Source: JAHIKV01 sp963733145 (lineage in GTDB: Bacteria; Planctomycetota; Planctomycetia; Pirellulales; Thermoguttaceae). Taken from it: DNA of 64,000 nt. The stretch lies in assembly GCA_963733145.1 (NCBI GenBank), contig CAVTCJ010000003.1, forward strand, positions 186,001 through 250,000, written 5' to 3'. This document shows, in pieces, positions 7,919 through 17,585 of the stretch. Under the pieces are notes generated by a model. That model was given only the letters and a program-made list of their open reading frames with translations, was not told where the DNA came from and ran no database searches. A program made the position numbers and the translations under genes. Each line of letters begins with the position of its first letter. Position 1 is the first letter of the stretch.

Positions 7919-10264
7919 ATGACCGCCCCACGCTCCGCCGCCGAATTGCTGGCCACGCCCGTCCAATTCCTCAAGGGGGTCGGGCCGGCACGGGCCGAAC
8001 TGCTCGAACGGCTCGAGCTCCGCGCCGTCCGCGACGTGCTCTTCTTCTTCCCCCGCGGCTACCAGGACTTCAGCGACGAACGCGGCGTCGATCAGCTCGA
8101 AGAGGGCAAACTGCAAAGCGTCCGCGGCGTGATCGACGACGTCGACTTCCGCGGCACCGCCTCAGGCGGATGCGTCCTCGGTGTATCGCTCCGCTGCCCC
8201 GCCGGACAACTGCGGGCCTTATGGTTCAACCAGCCCTTCATGCGCGAACGCTTTCAGATCGGCCAGCGGGTGATGTTTTCCGGCAAGCCGAAACAGGAGG
8301 GCCTCGTCTGGCAAATGACGCATCCTAAGGTCGACGTGCTCGACGCGGAAGAAGAAACCTGCTCCCCTCTCCCAAAGGGCGAGGGGACAGTGCTTTCCTC
8401 CCCTCTCCCTTTGGGAGAGGGGCCGGGGGTGAGGGCTGATGTTGGGCGGCCAGTCTCGAACCCCGAATCCCCGAATCCCCGAGCCCCCGGTCGCTCCACC
8501 GGCGGCCCTCACCCTAACCCTCTCCCAAAGGGCGAGGGGACATCGAAGCTGCTCCCCGTCTATCCGCTGACCGAAGGGCTGGCGCAGTGGCAGATGCGGA
8601 AGATCGTCCGCGGCGCGATCGAGGAGTACGTGCCGGTGCTGGACGAGGTCTTTCCCGAGGAGTATCTGCAAGCGCACGACCTCTGGCCGCTGCAGAAGGC
8701 GTTGCCGCAAGTCCATTTCCCCGACGACCAGGAGAGCCTCGACCGCGCCCGGCGGCGGCTGGTCTATCAGGAGCTGTTCGTGCTGCAACTGGCGCTGGCC
8801 GTCAAACGGCGTCAGCAGCACGACCAGCGGCGGGCGCCGGCCCTGGAGGCGACGGCCAAGATCGACGCCCGCATCCGCCGGCTGTTTCCGTTCGAGCTGA
8901 CCGCCGGCCAGGAGCGGGCCATCGCCGAAATCGCCGCCGACATGGCCGGGCCGATGCCCATGAACCGCCTGCTGCAAGGCGACGTGGGGAGCGGCAAGAC
9001 CGTGGTGGCCGTCTACGCCATGCTGCTGGCGGTCGCCCACGGCTGCCAGGCGGCGCTGATGGCCCCCACCGAGGTCCTCGCCCGGCAGCACGCCTTGACG
9101 CTCGACCGCATGTTGGCCGATAGCCGGGTCCGCCGCGCGCAACTGATCGGCGGCTTGACGCCCGCCCGCCGCGCCGCGCTGCTCGAACTGATCGCCGCCG
9201 GCGAGATCGACCTCGTCGTCGGCACCCAGGCGATCGTCCAGGAGGACGTCTCCTTCGCCAAGCTCGGGCTGGTGGTGATCGACGAGCAGCACAAGTTCGG
9301 CGTCCGGCAGCGGGCGGTGCTGAAACAGGCCGGCAAAACGGGGACAGGCACCTCGCCGTCATCCACTCTACAAAGATCAAACAGCAGTGGCGGCGCGGAG
9401 CCAGTCCCCGTTTTGCTCGATCCGCACTACCTCGTGATGACCGCCACGCCCATCCCCCGGACCGTGACCATGACCCTCTTCGGCGACCTCGACGTATCGA
9501 CCCTCGCCGACAGCCCGCCCGGCCGGCAGAAGGTCAACACCTATCTGGCCAACGAGAGCCAGCGGGCCAAGTGGTGGGACTTCTTCCGCCGCAAGCTCCG
9601 CGAAGGGCGGCAGGGCTACGTCGTCACGCCGCTGGTCGAGGAGTCCGAGACAGTTGCCGCCGCCAGCCTCGACCAGACCTACGAATCGCTGGCCAACGGC
9701 GAGTTGGAGGCCTTTCGCATCGGCCTGATCCACGGGCGGATGTCCTCGGACGAGAAGGACGCCGCGATGGACCGCTTCCGCAGCGGCGAGATTCAGGCCC
9801 TGGTCTGCACGTCGGTGGTCGAGGTGGGCGTGGACGTGCCCAACGCCACGCTGATGACCATCGAGGACGGCCAGCACTTCGGGCTGGCGCAACTGCACCA
9901 GCTTCGCGGGCGGATCAGCCGCGGCCGCTTTCCCGGCTTCTGCTGCGTCTTCGGCGACCCGCAGACCGAGCAGTCGCGCGAGCGGCTGCGGGCCTTCGTC
10001 GCCTCGACCGACGGCTTCGAGCTGGCCGAGACCGATTTCAAGCTCCGCGGGCCGGGCGACATTTTCGGCACGCAGCAACACGGCCTGCCGCCGCTGCTGA
10101 TCGCCGACCTGCTCCGCGACCGCGAGGTTTTGGAAGAGGCCCGCCGCGACGCGATGGCCTTGACCGCGACCGATCCCGAACTGGCTCGCGAGGAATACGC
10201 GAAGCTGCGGCGGATGATGCTCGTCCGCTACGGCAAGGCGCTCGACCTGGGCGACGTGGGGTGA
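7919..10264 (+). CDS. recG: ATP-dependent DNA helicase RecG with two repeat-derived insertions
   Basis: RecG remodels stalled replication forks and Holliday junctions by ATP-driven branch migration. The N-terminal wedge/OB region is followed by helicase motifs: GDVGSGKT (Walker A), DEQHKFG (Walker B), MTATPIPRT (motif III), then VVEVGVDVPNA and HQLRGRISRG (motifs V and VI). At 781 residues it is about 90 longer than typical family members. Two in-frame insertions explain the excess: about 60 residues (SPLPKGEG-type text, 8358-8541) before KLLPVYPLTEGL, and about 27 residues (9335-9414) just before LDPHYLVMTATPIPRT. Both fall at loops between conserved blocks and all catalytic motifs are intact. 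Confidence 0.95.
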   Translation: MTAPRSAAELLATPVQFLKGVGPARAELLERLELRAVRDVLFFFPRGYQDFSDERGVDQLEEGKLQSVRGVIDDVDFRGTASGGCVLGVSLRCPAGQLRALWFNQPFMRERFQIGQRVMFSGKPKQEGLVWQMTHPKVDVLDAEEETCSPLPKGEGTVLSSPLPLGEGPGVRADVGRPVSNPESPNPRAPGRSTGGPHPNPLPKGEGTSKLLPVYPLTEGLAQWQMRKIVRGAIEEYVPVLDEVFPEEYLQAHDLWPLQKALPQVHFPDDQESLDRARRRLVYQELFVLQLALAVKRRQQHDQRRAPALEATAKIDARIRRLFPFELTAGQERAIAEIAADMAGPMPMNRLLQGDVGSGKTVVAVYAMLLAVAHGCQAALMAPTEVLARQHALTLDRMLADSRVRRAQLIGGLTPARRAALLELIAAGEIDLVVGTQAIVQEDVSFAKLGLVVIDEQHKFGVRQRAVLKQAGKTGTGTSPSSTLQRSNSSGGAEPVPVLLDPHYLVMTATPIPRTVTMTLFGDLDVSTLADSPPGRQKVNTYLANESQRAKWWDFFRRKLREGRQGYVVTPLVEESETVAAASLDQTYESLANGELEAFRIGLIHGRMSSDEKDAAMDRFRSGEIQALVCTSVVEVGVDVPNATLMTIEDGQHFGLAQLHQLRGRISRGRFPGFCCVFGDPQTEQSRERLRAFVASTDGFELAETDFKLRGPGDIFGTQQHGLPPLLIADLLRDREVLEEARRDAMALTATDPELAREEYAKLRRMMLVRYGKALDLGDVG
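8358..8541. repeat. CCCTCTCCC-type repeat cluster inside recG
   Basis: Repeated CCCTCTCCCAAAGGGCGAGG and its complement, with CCGGGGGTGAGGGCT and GGCCCTCACCCTAACCC, form nested hairpins within the recG reading frame. Translated, they give the low-complexity text PLPKGEG and HPNPLPKGEG, the common product of this class of repeat. Confidence 0.85.
9335..9414. repeat. GGGGACAGGCACC...GGAGCCAGTCCCC element inside recG
   Basis: The outer arms are AAAACGGGGAC and GTCCCCGTTTT. The inner signature GACAGGCACC...GGAGCCAGTC is shared with the element inside pheT at 36367-36442. The added coding is about 27 codons in frame. Confidence 0.9.
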
Positions 10265-10435
10265 GCGGGATGAGAAGAAGAGAGAGAGAGAGGAAGAGGG
10301 AGAGGAGAGGGAAGCGTGAGATGGAGAGGACGAGAGAGGTGGATTCATGATTCGTTCCATCAGCCGCTTGCGGTATCGCAGCCCGCTAACCTCGACCCTC
10401 ACGGCAAACGACAGGTGAACCGGCACAAAGTCCGC
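10265..10435. other. purine-rich low-complexity stretch
   Basis: Between recG and the ars operon there is a GA-rich run (10272-10345: GAGAGAGAGGAAG and similar) and no gene. Similar GA-rich text occurs at 47755-47800, 48965-49030 and 51185-51310. Confidence 0.6.
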
Positions 10436-11497
10436 TCACTCCTCCGCGAAATACCGCCGGCGGAAGTAGAGGGAGACGTTGACCAGGCCGATCAGCACCG
10501 GCACCTCGACCAGCGGGCCGATGACCGCCGCGAAGGCCGCGCCGCGAGTCGATGCCGAACACGGCCACGGCCACGGCGATGGCCAGCTCGAAGTTGTTGC
10601 TGGCGGCCGTGAAGGAGAGCGTGGCCGTCTTGGCGTAGTCGGCCCCGACCTTGCTGGCCCATCCAGAAGCTCACCAGGAACATCACCACGAAGTAGATCA
10701 GCAGCGGCACGGCGATCCGCAGCACGTCCAGGGGAATGCGTGACGATCATACTCGCCCTTCAGGCTGAACATGACGACGATCGTGAACAGCAGGGCGACC
10801 AGCGTGATCGGGCTGATCTTGGGGATGAAGACCTTCTCGTACCAGGTCTTGCCCTTGGCCTTCACCAGCACCAGCCGCGTGAGCATTCCGGCCAGGAAGG
10901 GAATGCCCAGGTAGATGAAGACGCTCTCGGCGATCTGGCCCATGCTGACCTGCGACGACGCTGCCGCTGAGGCCGAACAGCGGCGGCAGCACCGTGATGA
11001 AAATCCAGGCGTAGACGCTGTAGAAGAGCACCTGGAAGATGCTGTTGAAGGCCACCAGCCCGGCGCAGTATTCCGTGTCGCCCTTGGCCAGATCGTTCCA
11101 GACGATCACCATGGCGATGCAGCGGGCCAGCCCGATCATGATCAGGCCGACCATGTACTCGGGATAGCCGCGCAGGAACAGGACGGCGAGCACGAACATC
11201 AGGATCGGCCCGATGACCCAGTTCTGCACCAGCGACAGCGCCGAGCACCTTCCAGTCGCGGAAGACGTCGCCCAGTTCCTCGTACTTCACCTTGGCCAGC
11301 GGCGGGTACATCATCAGGATCAGCCCGATGGCGATGGGGATGTTGGTCGTGCCGACCTGGAAGCGGTTGATGAACGCCTCGACGCCCGGCACGAAGTATC
11401 CCAGCCCGACGCCGACGGCCATCGCCAGGAAAATCCAGAGCGTGAGGTAGCGATCGAGGAAGGACAGTCTGCCGGCTGGCGCGGCCGCTTTGTTCAT
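10436..11497 (-). CDS. acr3: ACR3-family arsenite efflux transporter (several frame breaks)
   Basis: An inner-membrane antiporter that expels arsenite. The pieces read in order: LSFLDRYLTLWIFLAMAVGV at the N-terminus, MMYPPLAKVKYEELGDVFRDW, NWVIGPILMFVLAVLFLRGY, GLIMIGLARCIAMVIVWNDL (with the Cys of ACR3 proteins), ESVFIYLGIPFLAGMLTRLV and a C-terminal LVEVPVLIGLVNVSLYFRRR. All are family signatures. The frame changes about five times (near 11240, 10965, 10738, 10660 and 10550). The protein text is fully conserved between breaks, which suggests sequence errors more than decay. It is the last gene of arsR-arsC-acr3, and its ATG overlaps the end region of arsC. Confidence 0.85.
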
Positions 11498-11949
11498 GGG
11501 AGACTCGCTGGGTTGTTGATGTTGTTGGAGCGACGTCGGGCAGCGTTTCGACAAACGCCCGGATTTCGTCCCGCACGCGGCGATAGGGGGCCAGCCGCTC
11601 CGTCCTCGGTCTTGGCGTCGGCCGCCAGGCGCGGCGGATCGTCGAACCCGACGTGGATCGACCTTGGCCTTGCCCGGAAACACCGGGCACGACTCGTGGG
11701 CGTGGTCGCAGACGGTCACGACGTAATCGAACGTCGACGTCGCCGAGCTCGCTCCAGCGCTTCGAGCGCTGGCCGGAGATGTCCACGCCCGCCTCGGCCA
11801 TCACCCGCACGGCGTCCGGGTTCAGCCCGTGGGCCTCGATCCCCGCCGAGTAGGCCTCGATCCGGTCGCCCTTCAGGTGGCGCGCCCAGCCCTCGGCCAT
11901 CTGGCTGCGGCAGGAGTTTCCGGTGCAGAGGAACAAGACTTTCAGCATC
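11496..11949 (-). CDS. arsC: arsenate reductase, low-molecular-weight phosphatase type (frame breaks)
   Basis: Thioredoxin-coupled ArsC reduces arsenate to arsenite, which ACR3 then exports. MLKVLFLCTGNSCRSQMAEG carries the phosphatase-like CxxxxxCR active-site loop, here CTGNSCRS. YSAGIEAHGLNP and TVCDHAHESCPVFPG (with the second redox Cys) follow in a different frame. Frame changes near 11740, 11658 and 11605 separate the pieces; the end RDEIRAFVETLP is the normal family tail. The exact stop is uncertain because of the breaks; a TGA overlapping the acr3 ATG is one option. The ATG at 11949 overlaps the arsR stop (ATGCTGA) and follows AGGAAGC. Confidence 0.82.
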
Positions 11950-12310
11950 GGTTCTGCTTCCTGCACAATTCGTCGCGGTCCATTTTGAGGATTTGCCTCA
12001 GCCGCTTGGCGTCCTTCGCGGCTTTGGGGGTCGTCGGCCAGCAGCCGGGCCACCAGCGCGGTCGATCTCGCCGGGCCTCGGCGGGCGCGTCGTCGCCGGC
12101 CAGGCGGTAGAACATCCACCGCCCCTCCTTGCGGCCGTCGACCAGCCGGGCCTGGTTGAGGATCGCCATGTGCTTCGAGACGGTCGACGGGGCCAGCCCG
12201 AGCAACTCGACGATCTGGCAGACGCAGAGTTCCTCGGGCCGCAGGGCCATCAGGATCCGCACCCGGTTTTCGTCCGCCAGGGCCTTGATAACCGCCATCA
12301 GTTCGCGCAT
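11942..12310 (-). CDS. arsR: ArsR-family metalloregulator
   Basis: A repressor of the ars operon with a winged helix-turn-helix, about 122 residues. ELCVCQIVELLGLAPSTVSK places the CVC cysteine pair, which binds As(III) in classic ArsR proteins, at the start of the recognition region; HMAILNQARLVDGRKEGRWM is the wing. Two compensating frame breaks (about 12010-12075) scramble the stretch after DDAPAEARR, which otherwise reads ALVARLL-like; the tail RLRQILKMDRDELCR is in frame again. I start at the ATG 12310, with GGAG about 8 nt upstream; a GTG at 12319 is possible. It presumably binds the palindrome at 12332-12357. Confidence 0.88.
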   Translation of the reverse strand: MRELMAVIKALADENRVRILMALRPEELCVCQIVELLGLAPSTVSKHMAILNQARLVDGRKEGRWMFYRLAGDDAPAEARRDRPRWWPGCWPTTPKAAKDAKRLRQILKMDRDELCRKQNRC

Positions 12311-12331
12311 CGGTCGCACTCCGCCATCGAC

Positions 12332-12357
12332 ATTATTTCGCCATATAACGAAATAAT
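12332..12357. promoter_or_regulatory. probable ArsR operator
   Basis: A perfect inverted repeat, ATTATTTCG - 8 bp - CGAAATAAT, lies 22 bp upstream of the arsR ATG in an AT-rich island within GC-rich surroundings. Position and symmetry fit the site at which ArsR represses its own operon. The binding itself is an inference. Confidence 0.75.
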
Positions 12358-12507
12358 ATGCAAACCGCCGGGGAGAGTCAAGGGCGGTCCGGGAAGAGCG
12401 ACATTTCCGCGATATTCAGCCGACTTTTTTGGGGCGGCGTTCCTTGTCGGCTTTCCAGAACCGGGCGCGGGGGCAAAATGTGGATGTTAAATTAGTATGC
12501 CACGTTT

Positions 12508-13785
12508 TCACACCGCTTGTCTGCTGCGAACCTTGGGCCGGCGATGCCGGCCGAGGAAACGCTTGGAGCTCGACGGCCGCGCTGCAGCGGCGGGCGTGAA
12601 CGGCCTCTTTTTCTGACCCGAACGCACCTCCTTCGCGGGCTCGGCGGCGGTCATGCCCGCCGGTCGCTCCTCGACGGCCAGGGTTTGCCGGGTGAGGCGT
12701 TGGATGGCCTGCAAGGCCGACCGCTCGCCGTGATCGCAGAAGGAGACGGCCACGCCGTCCGCGCCCGCCCGGCCCGTGCGGCCGATGCGATGGATGTAGT
12801 TGTCGGCCTCGGCCGGCAGATCGAAATTCACCACGTGCGAAACATCGTCTATTTGCAGTCCGCGGGCGGCGATGTCGGTGGCCACCAGGACCAGCGGTTG
12901 CGGGGCCTTGAAGCGGAGCAGCACCCGCTGCCGGGCCGATTGGCTCTTGTTGCTGTGGAAGGCGTCGGCGGCGATGCCCGATTTGACCAGCGACTTGACG
13001 ATCTTGTCCGCGCCGTGCTTGGTCCGCGTAAAGACCAGCGTCCGCGTCCAGGGCGTCTTCCGCAGCCAGTGGGTCAGCAGTTGCAGCTTCTGCCGCTGGT
13101 CGATAAAGTACACCGATTGCCGGATGGCTTCGATGGTGACTTTGGCGGGCGTGACGCACACGTCCACGGGATCGGTCAGCCATTGGTCGGCCAGCGCGCG
13201 GATGGCCGGCGGCAGCGTGGCGGAAAAGAGCAGCGTTTGCCGGCGGCGGGGAACCTTCTCCACGATCCGCCGCAGGTCGTGAATAAAGCCCATGTCCAGC
13301 ATCCGGTCGGCCTCGTCGAGGATCAGCGTTTCGACGTGCGCGAGATCGATGTAGCCTTGCTGCATCAGGTCCAACAAGCGGCCCGGGGTGGCGATCAACA
13401 CGTCCACGCCGTGGTTCAAGGCCTTGACTTGGGGCGACTGGCCCACGCCGCCGTAGACGGCAACTTGCCGCACGGAGGTGTGGCGGCCGTAGACTTGGAA
13501 ACTCTCGCAGATTTGCAGGGCCAGTTCGCGGGTGGGGGCGAGGACCAGGGTGCGGATTTTTCGCCCCCGCCCGTTGACGCGGCACTCGGCCCGGGCCAGC
13601 CGCTGCAAGGTGGGCAGAGCGAACGCGGCCGTCTTGCCGGTTCCGGTTTGCGCGCAGCCCAGCACGTCGCGGCCTTCGAGGACCGGGGGAATGGCGGCGG
13701 CTTGAATTTTGGTGGCGGTGTGGTAGCCCTGCGCGGCAACGGCGCGGAGCAGCGGCTCGGCGAGGCCGAGGTCTTCAAACTTCAT
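12508..13785 (-). CDS. DEAD-box RNA helicase, RhlE-like
   Basis: An ATP-dependent RNA helicase of about 425 residues. It shows the Q-motif FEDLGLAEPLLRAV...ATKIQ, AQTGTGKT (motif I), PTRELA, ATPGRLLDL, DEADRMLDMGF (motif II), SATLPP (III), VATDIAARGLQ and HRIGRTGRAG (V, VI). A short basic C-tail (KKRPFTP...RHRRPKVRSRQAV) probably contacts RNA. The start MKFEDLGL at 13785 follows GAAGGAAGAG and fits the family better than the longer in-frame start at 13947. The gene shares its strand with ars, about 150 bp upstream of arsR, and looks independent. It may act in ribosome assembly or cold adaptation. Confidence 0.92.
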   Translation of the reverse strand: MKFEDLGLAEPLLRAVAAQGYHTATKIQAAAIPPVLEGRDVLGCAQTGTGKTAAFALPTLQRLARAECRVNGRGRKIRTLVLAPTRELALQICESFQVYGRHTSVRQVAVYGGVGQSPQVKALNHGVDVLIATPGRLLDLMQQGYIDLAHVETLILDEADRMLDMGFIHDLRRIVEKVPRRRQTLLFSATLPPAIRALADQWLTDPVDVCVTPAKVTIEAIRQSVYFIDQRQKLQLLTHWLRKTPWTRTLVFTRTKHGADKIVKSLVKSGIAADAFHSNKSQSARQRVLLRFKAPQPLVLVATDIAARGLQIDDVSHVVNFDLPAEADNYIHRIGRTGRAGADGVAVSFCDHGERSALQAIQRLTRQTLAVEERPAGMTAAEPAKEVRSGQKKRPFTPAAAARPSSSKRFLGRHRRPKVRSRQAV

Positions 13786-14412
13786 CAACTCTTCCTTCAC
13801 TAACGGCTTATCAAAACGAGCATCGGCCGCGGCAGCCAATCCGGGCATACAGGGTTCGGCACCCGACCCCAAAAACATTGGGGCCCTCGCAATCGAGACT
13901 TCGGCACAATAGGCACGGCCTGCGGCCGAGGGTGCAAGAGAGATCAATGGCAGCCGTAGGCATGAAACTCCGCCGGGCCAATGGGCCGGGCAAAGTGGCC
14001 GCTACAGAAGAAGCAAATGAACGCACGACGGGGATTGTCGCCCGCGTCGCTCTCGCACGTCACGAATACCCTATCATAGCACCCCCCACGGGCGTGTCAA
14101 GTGGTCTTTTCGAGGCGTTCGGAACTTGACCATGCCGAAATGACGCCGAATCACTCGAATCGCCCCACGATCCGGTATTTTCCCATAGGGGGCTGCCAAA
14201 AAATATCTTTGGAGATTACTGCTGGCACTACGCATTGCGCGGAGGACGGATTTTCTCATCTAGGCTTTCGTGACTGGGAAAGCTCAGTAGTTCCAAAATT
14301 TGGCAAATATTGTCGCAAAGGGTCATCCTGAGCGAAGCGAAGGATCTCGGTGGCCAAGGAGATTCTTTGCTGCGCTCAGAATGACGACGCTTCGCCCCGC
14401 CGAAATATGAAA
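13786..14412. other. intergenic region upstream of the helicase
   Basis: This 627-bp gap has no convincing gene. It contains an incomplete copy of the GTCATCCTGAG...CTCAGAATGAC palindrome at 14322-14385 and otherwise looks like leader and promoter sequence for the helicase. Confidence 0.5.
14322..14385. repeat. core of the MITE-like palindrome without its ends
   Basis: Arms GTCATCCTGAGCGAAGCGAA and TTTGCTGCGCTCAGAATGAC match the inner palindrome of the elements at 6136 and 39180, but the CCCGGATTATTCA ends are missing. The core may therefore exist independently of the transposon-like ends. Confidence 0.75.
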
Positions 14413-16871
14413 CTACTGAAGCTGGTAATCCGTTCGGCCGATTTTGAATCCGCCCTTTTCGAGCGCCTTTTTCGCTTGCATTCTGTCGCACCACTTATCG
14501 TTGTTAAACCCCACGTACAACACGTTGTTTATGTTGTCGAGTTCCATCTTATCCACATCGATTCTGGGCACGCCGTCGAGGGCTCGGCGGGCGGCGGAAA
14601 CAATGTCACCTTCCCCTCGGTATTCGACAACCTCGACTCGCAGATACCATTTATATTTGTAGCCATCCAGGAAGCCCGGTCTGAAATTGACGGCCGGATG
14701 GTTTCGGAAATCCGGCCGTTTTGCGGGCGAGACTTCGCAAGCTATCAGGCCCCAGGACAATCCGGTGCTGGCGACGGCAAGCAAATGCCGGCCGTCGACA
14801 AGGCTGTTGGGGCAGTCTCTTTCCGAAGAGAATCGCCAACTCGGTTTGCCCGTTTTTCGGTCAACAGCAATAGTACCGGCGAGCAACCAACCGCTTAGCC
14901 CTTCCATCCATTGCACCCGCGGGGCGTTCCTGGAGAAATTATGGTAATATCCAGACAACCAGTCGCCGGATGATATTCTGTGGACGATTACTCTTCCGTC
15001 GGAGAGATTCCAGACGACGGTGTGCAGCGATTGTCGGGGGCCCGACACGGAAAAAAAGGCGGCCAATTCCGTGCCGTCCGGGGAAAAGGCGGCGCCGCGG
15101 CAAATCCAGAATTGGTCTCCCTGGTGGTAAGGAAACGGCCGGGCGCCTAGCAGTTTGCCCGAAGTGGCTTCGTAAATCGCCAGGTGTTTCTCGGCAAAAG
15201 CCAAGTATTTCCCAGTTGCGCTGAGGACTGGCGGACAGGACGAGTATCTGTCGACGGCAACCTGGTATCCGGCCAGCAGCTTGCCCTCGGGAAGGCTCCA
15301 GGCCTGAACCAAGCCATGATTCTCGTCGGAATTGTCCGGGATAAAGATGGTCACCAAACACTTCGGGCCGGCAAACTGCATCACAAACGGCCTCAGCGAA
15401 CCCGCCGGCACGGGAATATTCACCACCGTCCCGCCGGTCAAAAAGGAGCTGATCGTGATTGGGCGACCCGCGCGGTTATCCTTGCCGGCAAAATATCGTC
15501 CGTCCGGGCTGAGCGCGAAATACGACGACGGCGAAATTTGCCTCCCGCTGATCCGGCCGACCTGCCTTATGCTTTCGCAATCCCATACGGTCAGGCCGTT
15601 GTCGTAATCCCGCAGGCTGCCGATGGCCACGAATCGGCTCGGCAAGGCCGGATACAATGTTGTTGGAGAAGGCCCGGTGTATCCCGGAAAATGAATGAGC
15701 AGATCCGGCGGAACGCGAATCTTCTCGACCAATGGATCGGGCTGCACCGTCCACACATCGGGAACCTCTTCGGCGGGCGTCGGCATGAAACGACGCAGTC
15801 GGGCCTCGTTCACCCCACGCTTCTGCGGAGGCTGTTGTTGCTGTTCGGGCGCGGGGCGGTCGGCGTTTTGCGGCGACGGGTTGGCCTTGCTTTGGGTTGG
15901 CTGCCGGGGGGGAGTATTTTCATTCTCGATACGAGGTTGTTGCCGTGGCCGCTTGCCGGCGTCGGATGATCTTCGCGGCACATTTGCATGAGAAACGGGG
16001 GAAGAGGCGCGGCATCGTGCGAGACGGCCGGCCGGGGATTGCGTCGCTCGACCGGCTGCGGCTGTCGGGCAGCCGTTGCCGGCGCATACGTCCCGACGGG
16101 CCATCAGCATTTCTCGTACGCCGACGAAAGACATCCCGGCCACGATCAAGCCGGCCAGGATCCACATGGTCATCGCCGCCATCAACATGAACGTGCATTT
16201 CCAGATTCTCCGCCGGATATGGCGGGAGTATGTATAATATTCGATTAACGAAAAAACCCCTAATACGCAAAAGAGAACACCCTGCACGAACTCGACTGTC
16301 CGTTGGGACATATCCTTCAAAATGAAGGGCAGGCCGAATTCGATAAAGAGAGCCGCAGTGCCCAAAACGATGCTTTTTCCCCAATTTATGTCAGGTCTGG
16401 GACCGGTAAACCACCAAACGATGGACATGACGAACATCAGGGTGCCGAGGAGTCCACAGAGGGAACCCCAAAGCATGCCCAGCCACCACAGCCCGGCCAA
16501 CCCCAGAACACCGCCACCAAGAATGCGGCCGGGACCATTGCCCAATAAGTCAGCAGCGGCTTGTGAAGAAACGCCGACATCAAGCCGCGGAGAAGGGAGA
16601 ACACCGTGTTGAATGAAAAGATATTTGCGGCGCGGGGGCTGCGCGTCTTCGTTCGTATCGTAGCTTGATGAACCGCTTGCGCCGCGTCTTCCGACGGCAA
16701 TTCCTGCTCGAAAAAACCCCTCAGCGGGTCATCGCTCGGAGCCGGATCGGGCTCGGATACGACCCGGGGAATGGTGATTAGAGCGGCGCATTTCTTGCAC
16801 TTCACCTGCTTGCCGCCCAATTTCTCCGGCACGGCGTATCGTTGGCCGCAATGTTCGCAAAATATGTTCAT
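14413..16871 (-). CDS. zinc-ribbon membrane protein with WD40-like propeller (frame break)
   Basis: A large planctomycete-type membrane protein of about 820 codons; no function can be named. The N-terminus FCEHCGQRYAVPEKLGGKQV...CKKC is a zinc ribbon with CxxC-x16-CxxC spacing. Several membrane helices follow (GLLGTLMFVMSIVWWF, SIVLGTAALFIEFGLPFI, VEFVQGVLFCVLGVFSLI, TMWILAGLIVAGMSF), then a Pro/Gln-rich linker and a WD40-like region with blades such as YFALSPDGRYFAGKD and GAAFSPDGTELAAFF. The frame shifts at about 16500, so the zinc ribbon (16871-16500) and the rest (16500-14413) appear as separate frames. The ATG at 16871 opens the ribbon. Confidence 0.75.
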
Positions 16872-17111
16872 TTTGATCGGAATCCGATTGAGTAATCCGA
16901 GATTGATCCGATTCGCACGCCGACGATTTCCAAGATGCCTCCATTATGTTGACCGCAAACCGCCCCGTCAACTTGCGGTGGATGATTATGCTAACCTGCT
17001 CTCCACTGTCGGTGTTGAAATTGCTTCTTCCCCGGGGCTTGATAACATCGGTCCCTTGGGAGTAGGATGCCATCTATTATACTGCGGCGGCGTCTCTTCC
17101 CCGAGGGCCAG

Positions 17112-17396
17112 ATGCGCGACTTCCACAACGAAAGCCTGAGCCACGACCCGTTGCACGGCTACATCCCCTTCACCTCGCCGGCCGGGCTGCCGGAGGGCGA
17201 GGCCGCCGAGCGGGAGATTATCGACCATCCCTGGCTCCAGCGGCTGCGGCAGATTCACCAGTTGCAAACCGCCTGGTGGGTCTTTCCCACGGCCGAGCAC
17301 ACCCGCTTCCAGCACGTCCTCGGGGCCAAACCAGCAAAGGGGTCGGAAGTCGTTTTCAAGGCCGTCATGGGGCCGGCTCCTTGGACCACAGCTTGA
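17112..17396 (+). pseudogene. HD-domain phosphohydrolase, truncated N-terminus
   Basis: SHDPLHGYIPFTS...EREIIDHPWLQRLRQIHQLQ and PTAEHTRFQHVLGA match the N-terminus of HD-superfamily dNTPase-like hydrolases (YdhJ/SAMHD1-like). The gene stops being recognisable right after HVLGA, just before the metal-binding HD motif, where the element at 17336-17550 begins. The remaining 20 codons to the stop at 17396 are element sequence. Nothing downstream resumes the gene, so the catalytic part is lost. I start at MRDFHNES; an ATG at 17067 is also in frame. Confidence 0.78.
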
Positions 17397-17550
17397 AAGT
17401 CCGCCGCCTTGCGGAACAATCGCATCCGTCCCACGCTCCGATTGAGGATATAGTTCACCAACCCGCTCGCGGTTGCACGAATCCGCCGTGGTATGACAAC
17501 AGCATACCAGAAACCATTTCCTTGTGAATAGAACGACTTCCGACCCCTTT
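17336..17550 (-). mobile_element. REP/RAYT-like remnant inserted in the HD gene
   Basis: A 215-bp segment bounded by a perfect 19-bp inverted repeat, AAAGGGGTCGGAAGTCGTT at 17336-17354 and its complement at 17532-17550. Inside, the minus strand reads PRRIRATASGLVNYILNRSV and GRMRLFRKAADFQAV, which resembles the N-terminus of REP-associated tyrosine transposases. The catalytic HUH and Tyr parts are missing, so it is a non-autonomous leftover. The ends would be the REP-like recognition hairpins. Confidence 0.65.
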
Positions 17551-17585
17551 GGTGGCCCACCTTTGGTGGCCCCGACTTCCGCTTA

